In this document: one piece after another, positions 10,827 to 22,260 of the stretch
How positions within the stretch are numbered: the first letter of the stretch is position 1
Layout: each line of letters opens with the position of its first letter
Source of the DNA: Glycine soja
Taxonomy: Eukaryota > Streptophyta > Magnoliopsida > Fabales > Fabaceae
Length of the DNA: 64,000 bases
Direction of reading: 5' to 3'
NCBI RefSeq assembly: GCF_004193775.1
Contig: NC_041012.1
Location: 14,653,223-14,717,222 of the forward strand
The notes under the pieces: generated by a model
What the model saw: only the letters and a program-made list of their open reading frames with translations
Databases searched by the model: none
What the model was told of the DNA's origin: nothing
Position numbers and translations under genes: made by a program

Positions 10827-13800
10827 CTAGCTTTTCTCCTCTGAAATAGCCGGTTCAGATACTTCCTCAATCTCAGGGCTAGTATTTACGGGATTATCGC
10901 TTCTGATTACACTCTGGGCTGCAGAATCACTAGCATTTTTAACTTCTTCACCGTCATCTGTTTTAGGAGACTGAGTGTTATGGGAATTTAAACCAGATAT
11001 ACGCTCATCCGATTGCTTTGGTTTGTTCAGGGCGTGACAGTGTGGGCAGTAATAAGTAATAAATGGGAAATCCTCCTTCCGAGCAAGACCTGAAAGGAAA
11101 CAAGTAGACAAAAACACAATTTAAACTGTATTCAGAAATGATAAGTAGCTATTACTTTGTGTATGAACATAAGCCTAGAACATCAAACACAGCCAACTTA
11201 CCATTATGCATGCGGCAGTTACCGCATATAAGCTCATAAGACTGTGTTGGATCCTCACCCACAAGCAATGCTGCAATTCGAGCAATCCATCCTCCATCGT
11301 TCATTGTTGAACTTTGAGGATTGTGATGTTCAACAACTACAAGCTGATTATGCTCATGAGTTTGGGTTTGATCAATTTTCCCAGAACCAACTAATTGTTG
11401 ATCAGAATAATTTGGTGTAGTTGTCCCTGGACTAGTGGATCTAGAGGTCACTTGTTTGCGATTTCGAAGCCCACTAGACTGAACAACTTCAACATCCTTG
11501 GTCTTCCCTGTTGAAACACCAGAAGATTCATCCCCCACATACACTTTCAAACCCGAATCTGCACCCAACTTGGATGCTAAAACAGTTGCAGCTGCTGCCT
11601 TTGCTGCAGGATCTGTATCATATCTCTGTGGATCACAAGAGCTAAGTATAATACACAATAATATTAAAGTATTTTGCAAACAAATATATCAAGTTGACTT
11701 TTATAATGCACTTCAAAGCAAAGGAATATACTTGGTCATAATAAAATAAAGAAACTAGGATTCAAGTGATAGAATTGTTCGTGTGATTCGTTATCTTCTC
11801 CAAGGCAAAAGTCTTAATAACAATTAGCTTAATGGATGCAATCACATTTGGTGACAGCTTGAAGAAAATCCGAAGTGAATGTTTAATGTGCAAAAGTTTC
11901 CAACATAACTTGAAATTTAGTACAAGTTATTGAAAATTGACTGACCTAACTCAACCCAAAAGCTAGCTCAAGGGAAGAGGATTGCCTAGAGTATTTTGAC
12001 CATGTTCCTACATCTTAAGTCAAATCAATGGGGACATGACCTGATAGTATAAATAGGCTAGGCTTTTATACCATCCCTGTTACCCAGTTGCTTAAGCAGC
12101 AAGATAGCATGATGCTACATATTATTAGCACCAAAAAGACACTAGTTAACTATAGGATGAAAATATACCGAAGGAACCAAGAAACTTCTATTAACCCAAA
12201 TGAAGAATGAAGATACATGAAAGAGAAAGAAAAATGGGCTAGTGGAAAAATAGGCAAAGCAAAAAGTCAGATTCAACAGCAAACCAGAAAGAAAGAAAAA
12301 TAGGCAATTATTGAAAGAGGGTGATATAAAATATTTATTAATTATGTGTTACTTTTTGGAATAACTGTCTTTCTACTTTTGCAATTGAGATATTTATCTT
12401 GTCTTTATAAGATTTCATTTTGCGAGTTTTTGTCTGATTAGGATTTTTATTAAGTTTGGATTATAAAAAGCCCTTCAGGTTCCTTATTTCTTGAAGGCTC
12501 CTATCGATATGTTGTATCTGATAATTAGTTGTGTAAGTGGTAGTGGCATTGGCAGTGGGGCTTACACTAGAGCAAGGAAGGAGGCCGGTTTTTTTCTTAT
12601 TAGGTGATATCAAGTGTTGGAAGAGTGATTGTAAGGGAATCAAAATGTTTGGCTAGATTTGACTACTTAGGTGCAAACACCTAGTAAAAATGGAATTTTC
12701 TTACAATTAAGATCAACTTTATACAATGCACTAGACAATACCTTAAGGTTTTGTCATTAAGAAGCATGAATTGATCAATAGTTCAATACAACCCAAGTAT
12801 ATTTCATCTGCTCTAAATGAGAAGGAACAAGGAGATATTGAAAGTCCTATAACAATACTTGCTTTAAACAATTACCTGAGTCAGGGATGGATGCAGGTTT
12901 AACACTGGGGGGAAATGCCCCCACTAATCTCTCAAGTTTCTTTATATAGTGTATATTAGATCTTACATATAAAAAATAAGAAATGATTCACTCTAACTAA
13001 GAAAGTTAGTTACCCAAGCTTAATAGTATTAGTTTCAATTAAAAAGTAAATTTTTGTCCAAACTTATGCTTCATTAGAAATTGGTATCAGAAATTAATAA
13101 AGATTCGTTGAAGCTAACACCTCAATTAAATGAAAGATATTTTAGAGATAATAAACATTAAATAAGTCAATAATGAGTGACTTTTAATTGAAAATAACTT
13201 TTTTAACTGCATCTAACATTTTCTGTTGTGAATACCATCAAGAATAAGATGAGGAATCATAGGAGAGGAGAGGTGAATGGTATAATTGTTTAGTTGCTTA
13301 TATAGAGAGGGATTTTTGAAAACGTGGAAATCATCCAATATTTTCATAATATAAAAAACTCGTGGAGAACAATTGTGATGTATATTTATACTTTAAGAAT
13401 GTTATGTTATAATTTTAATGCTATAAATTTATGTATCAATATTGTCCCAACTACCAAATATTTCTAGATCTGATGTCACTGACCTGAATGAGTTGCTGAG
13501 TAATGTAATAATTTGTCTTCTCATTGAGCTCATCAATTTTTGCCTTCCTTTCAGCTCTAAGACTTTCAGCTCTAAGTTGGTTATCCACATTTAATTGTAT
13601 TAGTTTCAATTAAAAAGTAAATTTTTCTCCAATTTATGCTTCATTAGAAATTGGTATAAGGAATTAAGAAAGAGTCGTTGAAACTAACACCTCAATTAAA
13701 TGAAGGATAATTTAGAGATAATAAGATTAAATAAGATAAAGTTAATTAGTTAAAATTTTCTTATATTTGAGACCAAGAAAAAAAAAAGTATTTTTCTTCT

Positions 13801-16800
13801 TATGTCTATTCCTATTTTTTTTTTCAACCAAAGTCAGTGGTTGAATAATTGTTTAGTGACTTATATAGAGAGGGATTCTTGAAAATGTGAAAATCATCCA
13901 ATATTTTTATAATGTTGCGTTATATTTTTAATGCTGTAAATCTATGTATCAATTTTTGCCCTCCTTTCAAAAAAAAATTCTGGTCCTTTCTCTAAATTAG
14001 TTATCCACATATAATTGTATTAATTTCAATTAAAAGTATTTTTCCAACTTATGCTTCATTAGAAATTGATATCAGGACTCAATTAAAAAAGAGTTGTAGA
14101 AACTAACACTTCAATTAAATGAAAGATATTTTAGAGATAATAACATTAAATAAGATAAAGTTAATTAATTGAAATTTTCTTATATTTGAGACCAAGAAAA
14201 GAACTTCAAATATCTTATTCCTATTTTCTCTCTTTCCCACGAAAGTCAATAATTAGTAATATCATCAAGAATCAGACAAGAAATCGTACAAGAGATGAAT
14301 GTTGAATAATTGTTTAGTTACTCATACGTAGAGGGATTTTTTAAGGTGTGAAAATCACCCAATATTTTCATAATATAAAAACTCGTAGAGAACAATTATG
14401 ATATATATTTATACTTTAACAAGTTGTGTTATATTTTTAATGCTATAAATTTATGTATCAATATTGCCCCCCACTACCAAACATTTCTAGACATGTCACT
14501 AACTGTGATGTATATCTATACCATAGTTGTCAATACCGGCGTAGCGGAACGGTCGACCCCAAAGGTGAGATAGCGGGATAGCGGATAGCGGGATGACCAC
14601 TATTTTAATGTTTTTTTATATATGTTAAATAATTAATAATATATATATATATGTTCAAAAACAAAAATATAAATATATATATATATATAAGTTTTTAATA
14701 TTATATAATTATGATATTATTATATTTATTTAATATCATTTCTATATTATTTAATTATTAACATTATTATTATATATTAATATTGTTCGGCTACAATTTA
14801 ACTAGATATGTTAAACTTTAAAACAAAAATATAAATATATATATATATATAAAGTTTTTAATATTATAAAATTATGATATTATTATATTTATTTAATATC
14901 ATTTCTATATTATTTAATTATTAACATTATTATTATATATTAATATTGTTCGGCTACAATTTAACTAGATATGTTAAACTTTAAAACAAAAATATAAATA
15001 TATAAATAATTAATAATATATATATGTTCAAAAACAAAAATATATATATATATATAAGTTTTTAATATTATAAAATTATGATATTATTATATTTATTTAA
15101 TATTATTTCTATATTATTTAATTATTAACATTATTATTATATATTAATATTGTTTGCCTCTACATAGGCCAACCCTAGTGGTATATATGTTTTTTTTTTG
15201 CTGAATTCCCTAATGGTATATTAAAACGTGAATCTACTGTATAGATAATTGTTAAGGCAGGACAATTTTGGGAGACGTGGAGATAAATAGTTGGTGGAAC
15301 GCGCAGGTGCAAGTTCGTCAAGTGAGATCTGAGATCGAGGGTTTCTTAGCAACACAGAACAGAGCAGAAGAAGCAACACAGAGCCCCCTCTCTCTCTCTC
15401 TCTCCCTCCCTCTCTGGGAAGAACAAAGCAGAAGAAGCAACACAGAACAGAATCACTAAACCCACTCAGAATCACCAGTGCTTCGAAGTAGCGGCACGTA
15501 AAACCGCTCCGCAACCCACGCCGCTCCGCCGCGATAGCGGCCTCTCCAGCCGCGACCCGAAACCGTGCCACTACACACGTGTCCGTCGCGGATGGGTGCC
15601 GCTCCGCCGCTACGGCCGCTATTGACAACTATGATCTATACTTTAACAATGTTGTTTTATATTTTTAATGCTATAAATTTATGTATCAATATTGCCCCCA
15701 CTACCAAACATTTCTAGATCTGTCACTGACCTGAATGAGTTGTTGAGTAATGTAATAATTTGTCTTCTCTTTGAGCTCATCAATTTTTGCCTTCCTTTCA
15801 GCTCTAAGACTTTCAAGAATTTTCTGGTCCTTGCGATCACCTATAAAACCACAATTTTATATTTAAAATTAAATAATATCATTTTTGCACTTGGCATATC
15901 AAATCTAAATACTAGCTTATCACTGGGTTGTGCATGATAGCTTTCACCACTTATGACTAAAGATACCAAACTTCTAATAAATGTTTTTGTAGAAGATCTC
16001 TAGGACCTTTTGATGAATGTAATGTTAAAAATCAAGCATTTTTGGCTCTCTCGTCCTCCGGTTGTTGGCCCTCTCCTCCAACTGGCATCGGAAACACTCA
16101 TCCTCTGGTTGTTGGCTCTCCTAGTCCTCAGTCCTCCGGTCAACTGGCACGGATAACTGTTACAAGATTCTTAGAGTCAGAGATGGTACTTCGCTCACCA
16201 TTATCGAGCATGCATACATTAAACTCATGAGGAAATGACATCCAAGTAAGGGCCCTCTTGAAAAAGCCTACAATGAAATCAAGTTCAAATGGATTTCGGG
16301 AGCTTTTCAAGTGCTGGGATTGGATTCTACCGAAGGTTCAAGACACTTATAATGATGGTGGGATGTTGGTTTTGAAGACGTGCGGTTCTGGAAGACAAAC
16401 AAATATGGAAACCATAATATATTGTATTAAGGTTGACACCTTAATTCCACACATGTTGACAGCATATATAACATCCCATGAACAATTCGGCTTGATATTA
16501 CCTAATATGCTCGGGAAATTCTTCGAAAAATAGATTCAGCTTGAATTCTTTCCGTTTTCTTCTCTCAGTGCCAAATGGGATGATATTTTAAAGTCTGTTT
16601 ACAACAGGCTATAAAGGATTTGGTGTGAAGAACCAAAAGCATCCCAATTTGACAAGTCTTTCTTGTCGTCCCACAAAGCTTCATGTACTCCCAAATATTG
16701 CAGGGTACCAACAAATAATGAATTGGGCAAATACATCTTCCACATGTTCAAGTTTGAACTAATAGTCATTGGGAATACTGGGAAGTCATTGGTCAGGATA

Positions 16801-18363
16801 TATGTGACTGTGTGAAGGAGTTTTATTTGAATGCTAAAATATAAACTTTTCCACTCCCACTAAGTTGTTAACAAGTGATGGAATCAGAACTCGTAAACAA
16901 CTTCAAAAATGGGAGGACTAGAACAGTTGACAAGCTTGAATTTGAGAATAAAAATCAGAAGACATAAAGTTTCTCTTGGCCTAGAAGTCAGATGCAAATT
17001 CAGTAGAACAGATAAATATATGATGCTCTAATTTACAAAACGAAATAAAATAAATAAATTGTCTTTCATGTTGATTGTAAACCTTTTGAGTTTGGACACT
17101 TACACATCCTGGTGAAGCTGACAAATGCAGTATATGTAGCCGAAGACAAGGCAGGCAAAAGAAACATTGGCAAAACTCGGATTGCCCTCATTTTCCAATT
17201 CATATCCATTGATCTTGTTGTCATAATAGCATAACCTACAGCAATGACCTGAAAGTTGAAACCATTTTAAGCAAAATCCATTTATAAAAACACCCTCAAT
17301 AATCAATAAGAATATATTAATTTGTCAGAGAAGAAATTTAAAATTCAAGTAAACCCTCCATTGTCACTCAATAAAAGGGAAACATTACTGCACACTCCTC
17401 AAAAGATTTATTTTCATTTTTTTCAAAGACCCTACTGAAATAATTGAAACCACATCTACATTTACATTCCAAAAGTGGTTATACTTTCCCGTCCAAACAA
17501 AATCAGTTCTCCTAAACTAACTTTTAAAACGTCATTCCTAGAATGGCAAAGAAAGAAAAACAAATCATTCATTCCCAAACACAAATAACTTTTTTTAACC
17601 CCAATCCTCCAAAAAACCAATCCTTTCAAAAACCGAGTCCTCACAAGATCCAAAATATAAAACAAATCTAAAACACCAACAAGGCAACAACCCTTAAAAT
17701 CCTCAGGGGACTAAACCCAAGACAATAATCTTTCAAAAAACCAAATACATAAAATTGTCCGCCTCTGCTTAATTCCTTCAAATATCTAAGGTTCTAAAAT
17801 TCTCCAGTCTTTAAAAACCACAATTTCTCAAATTCACCAGTCTTTTAAGAGACCACACTTGCAGCCAAAATTTTCCACAACATCAGGATTTTTTAATTCT
17901 CCAAAACCACATCGCATTCACAATTTTTCACAATGTCAAGATTTTCAGAGACTCCGCGACTGCGACTGCGACCGCAATTTAAAACCTTACATCCATCCGC
18001 AGCGGCAAGTGAGGAGTGAAAAGCAAAACAACTCATTTTCAATAGAAGAACAAAAAAATAAAATAAAAAAGATAAAATTGATGTAGTTACCTCAAATAAA
18101 ACAGAGAATAGAATTAGTTGGCGAGAGGTTCGCCTCCAAGAGCGAGATCTGTTGCTCAATCTAGTCACAGCCATGTTTTCCTCTTTTGTAATATACTCAA
18201 GCCTCTTCTCAAAGTCGTCGCGGTTCGACCTGAAAATCGCGTTCCAAATTCGCGAAATAAACCCTTTCTTCTTCTTCTCGTTCTTCTTGCTATCGTTCCC
18301 TCCACTGGCACTGGGACTAGTTTTTTCTTTCTTCTCACCTTTTTCATCCCCCATCACTCTCAC
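10827..18363 (-). CDS. LNP: Lunapark-family ER membrane protein, five exons (404 aa)
   Basis: Lunapark proteins stabilise three-way junctions of the tubular ER. Exons (minus strand): 18091-18363, 17104-17248, 15731-15840, 11202-11625, 10827-11089. All junctions are GT-AG with phases 0, 1, 0, 1, and the joined frame is open. Seen in order: basic N-terminus and KGFISRIWNAIFR; RLEYITKEE coiled region; first membrane segment (about residues 82-100, across exons 1 and 2); second membrane segment (about 115-136, PMFLLPALSSATYTAF); helix LRAERKAKIDELKEKTNYY; QRYDTDPAAKAAAATVLASK, highly typical of plant Lunaparks; a zinc ribbon with Cys 310, 313, 332 and 335 (CGNC and CPHC); acidic tail. A second in-frame ATG lies three codons in (18354; MGDEKG) and could be the true start. 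Intron 3 is 4.1 kb and enlarged by duplications and a hAT element; intron 2 contains unidentified sequence. Confidence 0.93.
11626..13021. other. Lunapark intron 3, 3' part
   Basis: AT-rich intronic DNA between the duplicated block and exon 4. No gene or transposon end recognised. Confidence 0.6.
13484..13568 (-). pseudogene. Partial duplicate of Lunapark exon 3
   Basis: About 85 bp match the 3' part of exon 3 (15731-15816), including an intact 5' splice site (CAG then GTCAGT on the minus strand). The 5' part of the exon is missing and replaced by a short GAGCTGAAAG repeat. The frame is still open (AERKAKIDELNEKTNYY), with Lys changed to Asn once. A much shorter remnant of the same exon lies at about 13950-13992. 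Probably not used, but splicing cannot be excluded from sequence. Confidence 0.85.
14522..15633. mobile_element. Non-autonomous hAT-like DNA transposon (1112 bp)
   Basis: Ends are inverted repeats: CATAGTTGTCAATACCGGC at the left, and CATAGTTGTCAATAGCGGCC when the right end is read on the minus strand. It is flanked by a perfect 8-bp target duplication, ATCTATAC (14514-14521 and 15634-15641), the length typical of hAT. The inside has three AT-rich tandem units (near 14650, 14820 and 15025) and a GC-richer right part (15270-15620) with a CT microsatellite. There is no transposase. It lies in Lunapark intron 3, within the third duplicated unit, so it arrived after that duplication. Confidence 0.9.
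15841..17103. other. Lunapark intron 2 with unidentified insert-like sequence
   Basis: The stretch 16030-16800 differs in base composition from the surrounding intron (CT-rich start with CCTCCGGTTGTTGGC repeated twice, then mixed sequence with short open frames on the plus strand). It looks inserted, but I recognise no protein motif or transposon end. Confidence 0.45.
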
Positions 18364-18660
18364 CCCTTTCTTTCTAAGAAAGAAAGTGAGAATTGAGAAA
18401 TGGTATGAAAGGAAAAGAGAGAGAGAGGAATGAACACGAACTTGTTCGATCTGGGAGGGTTCGAGAATGTTCGGCGGTATAGATCTCGGCGCGTAGGTTG
18501 GTGGTGAGTTACGAAGTGGAGTGAGAGTGGGGAGAAGAAGAAGAAACGTGAGAGAGGGTTATTTCAAAAATTTTGGGGTTTTGTTTTGGTTTCTGAGGAC
18601 ACTCTCTCTCTCCACGTAGTGTCAAGCACGTTGGACTTCACGCTCCGTGGATGTGAATAC
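18364..18660 (-). promoter_or_regulatory. Lunapark 5' UTR and proximal promoter region
   Basis: Immediately upstream of the start codon is a GA-rich 5' UTR-like stretch (18370-18430 on the plus strand), followed by more GC-rich sequence to about 18660, typical of a plant housekeeping promoter. No clear TATA box was seen, and the transcription start cannot be fixed. Confidence 0.45.
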
Positions 18661-19874
18661 TTTGAAGTTTGATGTCACTCCATCAACCTAATCCTCTTTT
18701 TTTGAACATGTATGGTGATTTGGCTCACGGAAACTCACTGCCATCAAAGTTGTTTCCTTATTGTCCCTTCAAATTTTGAGAGATATGTTAATATTTAGGT
18801 GTAAAAATACACTTTAAAAACAGTCAGGTCCGCAATCAATATAGACATACCTCATATTGAAAAATAAAGTCTTCACAACAGTAAAAATTGAATTTATGCA
18901 TTTTTGAGATATGAATTTATTTTTTATTAATTTTTTTGTTTGGTATTCCCTTCATTTTTATATATAAAACTCAATTACAATATTCATCAAAAATAAGAAA
19001 AATAATTAATTTAATTAATAATAATAAATTTATCTTAAATTTATAGTTTTTTTTAAATTATCCTTATTATTAATACTTATTTCTATTTTAATTATTTATC
19101 ATTATATTATATCTCTTCTTTCAATGAAAGATATATTTAATCCAAAAATAATTAATAAAAAATATTATTATTTGAGTCTTATAAAAAATATCATTTTAAA
19201 TTTAAATCTTACAAACAACAAACTGAAAAAAGAGACAGAGTAACATCTTTTGCGATGAGGTAGTTGACTGAACATCCTAACACTAGTAAATGAATACGAC
19301 CAGTCAACCGTTTTTTACTGTTCTTAACTTTTTCTTTTCTTTTTCTGTTGTCATTAAAGAAAAAAAAAACAAGATTTTCTTTTCCTTTTTTATGAGGGGG
19401 TGTGAAATATTGAGCTGAAGATTCTGATCAACAAATTAAAATTTAAATATATTGACACTATAATGTTAATGTTGATATGTTGATTTTATATAATAATAAC
19501 TATTTTAATAGTAGTAAATAAATAACATATAATATATGTACTGACAATCAAAATGTTTACTATCATCATGTCATCTAATTATATGTTTTATACATGAAAA
19601 GTAATTTATGATCGCCGTATTATTATGATAGTTTTTATGAAAAAGAAAATTCTTTAATTAGGATTAGTTTTTTTTCACTCCGTATCTTAACTAATAATAT
19701 ATTTTGTTTTAACCTTAAAAAATATATTTTTTATTTTTTTTTATTTTTTAATTAAAAAAATATAAATAGCTATCATGTTTGCCTTACAAAAAAGCTGTCA
19801 GCTTAAAAAAAATCATATTTGAAAAATTAGATTTTTTTTTTGTGAAATTGCACCTTCTCTCTCCTCTTTATTTC
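18661..19874. other. AT-rich intergenic DNA
   Basis: No gene, repeat boundary or regulatory element that I can support. Strongly AT-rich from about 18880. Confidence 0.6.
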
Positions 19875-20275
19875 CAATATTGTTTGGTTTGCATTTTTAT
19901 TTTCTATTTTTATTCCCTGTTTTCATTTTCAAAAGATTAGAATTCTGAAAACATGTTTGGTTTGACTTCTTGTTTTTTGTTTTCATGAAATAAAAATACT
20001 GAAAATTTATTATATATTCACTTCTTGTTTTTTTGTATTTTTAGATTTGTTTAAAATTACATTCATTGTCATCGCAATTTCATTTTACCCGAAATGAGGT
20101 TTCTATTCTCAACTGAAAACACTCAAAACGAGAATTTATTTTTCATTTTCTAGTTGTTTCCTGTTTTCATTTTCACTAAAATGTTTTCAGAAATTCAACC
20201 AAACACATTTTTATTACCGTTTTCTGTTTTCAGTGAAAATGAAAACAGAAAACAACCAAACCAAACACCCCCTTA
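19875..20275. mobile_element. MITE-like inverted-repeat element
   Basis: The left end contains TTGTTTGGTTTG (from 19879), and the right end, read on the minus strand, begins GGGGGTGTTTGGTTTGGTTG. The interior is full of TTTTCATTTT-type repeats in both orientations. No target duplication could be fixed, so the family is not assigned. Confidence 0.5.
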
Positions 20276-20785
20276 AATTCTCAAATACACGTGTTGACAG
20301 TGAAGAGTCGGGATTGAGGAATACGATTTCTTAAGGAGATATTTTTTTAATTTATTTTTAAAAAAAATTAATTTTATATTTTATGAAAATTAATTTTTAT
20401 TGATTTAATTTTTAAAAAAATTGTAAAATAATATTTAGTTTTTAAGAAAATGATGTTATTAAATATAATTTTTTTCTTATATTATTTAATTTTTAAAAGT
20501 TGATAATATTTTTGGTTTAATTATAATTAATTTATACAAGACTTTCAAACTTTTGATTTTTTAAATATTTTTTATAAAGAACAATGAATATATAGTTATT
20601 ACATATTAGTTATATTATATAAAGAAATTAAAGCACTCAAATAACAGAAAATACTATCAATAATAATTGAAAATAATAAAACGAAATTGAAACATAATAA
20701 ATGAAACATAATAAATAAAAAACAATAAAATGTACTAACAATAACAATTCAAACATGAAAATGACAAAACCAATCATAGTTTTAA
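20276..20785. other. AT-rich spacer
   Basis: No gene or repeat recognised; very AT-rich to the start of the 140-bp array. Confidence 0.6.
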
Positions 20786-22068
20786 AAGTGTTGTGCAGCG
20801 GACATGTCTTCTTCCAATAGTTGGATTATTGGTTTGTTAAAAAATAGATAAAATTTCTATTGGACAAGCAACGCTTCTAGTAGTTGGACAAAAAAATGTG
20901 CATTGTTCACTCACATGCATCGACAATCGCATTAATACAGATCTCAATAATCTCTGTCGGCTCCATGTGCGATGCGGAACAGTTCCATAAACAGTCAAGA
21001 CACCAACAAAAAGACTATTGTCAATAATGTGTGCAATTGCACATTATTCACTCGCATGTATTGACAACCGCATTAATGCATATCTAAATAATTTGTGTGG
21101 GCTCGGTGCGCGATGTGAAACAATGCAATCAATAGTCATGATGCAACGGACAAAATGTCGTCTATAATGTACGTAATTGCGCACCATTCACTCACATGCA
21201 CCGAGAACCGCATTAATGTGGTTCTCAATAATTCACGTGAGCTCGGTGCACAATGCAGAACAGTGCAGTCAATAGTCATGATGCAATAAACCGACTGTCG
21301 TCTGTAATGTATGCAGCTACACACTATTCACTCACATGCACCGAGAATCGCATTAATGTGTTTCTCAATAATTTGTGTGGGCTTGGTGCATGATGCGGAA
21401 CAGGGCAGTCAACAATCGTGATGCGGAACAATGCAGTCAACAATCGTGATGCAACGGATAGACTGTCATCTGTAATGTACACAGTTGCACACTGTTCACT
21501 CACATGCACCGAGAACCCCATTAATGTGGTTCTTAATAATCCGTGTGGGCTCCGTGCGTGATACAGAACAGTGCAGTCAACAATCATGATGCAATCGACA
21601 GACTGTCGTATGTAATGTACACAATTGCACATTATTCACTCACATGCACCGAAACCACATTCATGTGCTTCTCAATAATCCGTGTGGGCTTGGTGTGTGA
21701 TGCAGAATAGTGTGGTCAACAATCGTGATGCAACAGACAGATTATCGCCTGTAATGTACGCAGTTGTACACTGTTCACTCACATGTACCGAGAACCATAT
21801 TAATGTGGTTCTCAATAACCCGTGTGGGCTCAATGTGTGATGCGGAACAGTGCGGTCAACAGTCATGATGCAACAAACAGACTATCATTTGTAGTGTGCA
21901 CAGCTGCACACTGTTCACTCACATGCACCGACAACCACATTAATGTGGTTTTCAATAATTTGCGTGAGCTTGGTGCGCGATACGGAATAGTGCGATCAAC
22001 AGTCATGATGCAACCGATAGTCTATTGTCTTTAATGTACGCAAATGCACACTGTTAACTCACATGCAC
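20786..22068. repeat. Nine-copy 140-bp tandem array with internal hairpins
   Basis: The phrase CTCACATGCACCGA recurs, with small variations, at about 20910, 21051, 21191, 21331, 21499, 21639, 21778, 21918 and 22058, giving a period of 139-141 bp except one unit of 168 bp. Consensus units contain an inverted repeat GAGAACC...GGTTCTC with a short loop, nested in an outer GCACCGA...TCGGTGC pair. The array ends about 190 bp before the first codon of the MULE transposase remnant at 22261, so it probably belongs to the 5' end of that element. The long unit holds an internal 28-bp duplication. Confidence 0.92.
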
Positions 22069-22260
22069 TGACTCTCCCACCTAACTCTCGTACCTAACTT
22101 TGTCCCCTAACCCTTCCACCTAATTCTCATACCAAATTTTCTCACCCTATATATAATCTCACCATTTCACAACACATCACACACAACAACATTCTCACAA
22201 AACTAACCTCTATTCCTAACTCTCACAGTCTTCCCACTCACATCCCACAAACACCACCCA
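22069..22260 (+). promoter_or_regulatory. Putative promoter and 5' UTR of the MULE transposase
   Basis: A TATA-like CTATATATAATC lies at about 22147-22158, roughly 100 bp upstream of the ATG at 22261. Between them is a CA-rich, G-poor leader typical of plant 5' UTRs. Confidence 0.5.

Larger units (their letters stand above)
13022..15730. repeat. Tandem duplications inside Lunapark intron 3
   Basis: At least three related units begin near 13022, 13590 and 14010, each starting with a (T)ATTAGTTTCAATTAAAA-type phrase followed by TTATGCTTCATTAGAAATTG. Each continues to a region equivalent to the 3' flank of exon 3 (AATGCTATAAATTTATGTATCAAT). The third unit is interrupted by the hAT element and then runs into the real exon 3. 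Units differ in length because of internal deletions. The exon copy at 13484 shows that exon 3 itself was part of the duplicated segment. Confidence 0.88.

Noticed and set aside
15221..15628. 135-residue minus-strand frame in Lunapark intron
   Set aside because: Lies inside the hAT element and runs over its terminal repeat and CT microsatellite; no recognisable domain.
21136..21866. Series of Cys/His-rich minus-strand frames
   Set aside because: They are translations of the 140-bp repeat units, and 140 is not a multiple of three.
20786..22068. CRISPR array
   Set aside because: The 140-bp units are continuous tandem repeats without unique spacers, and this is a plant nuclear sequence.
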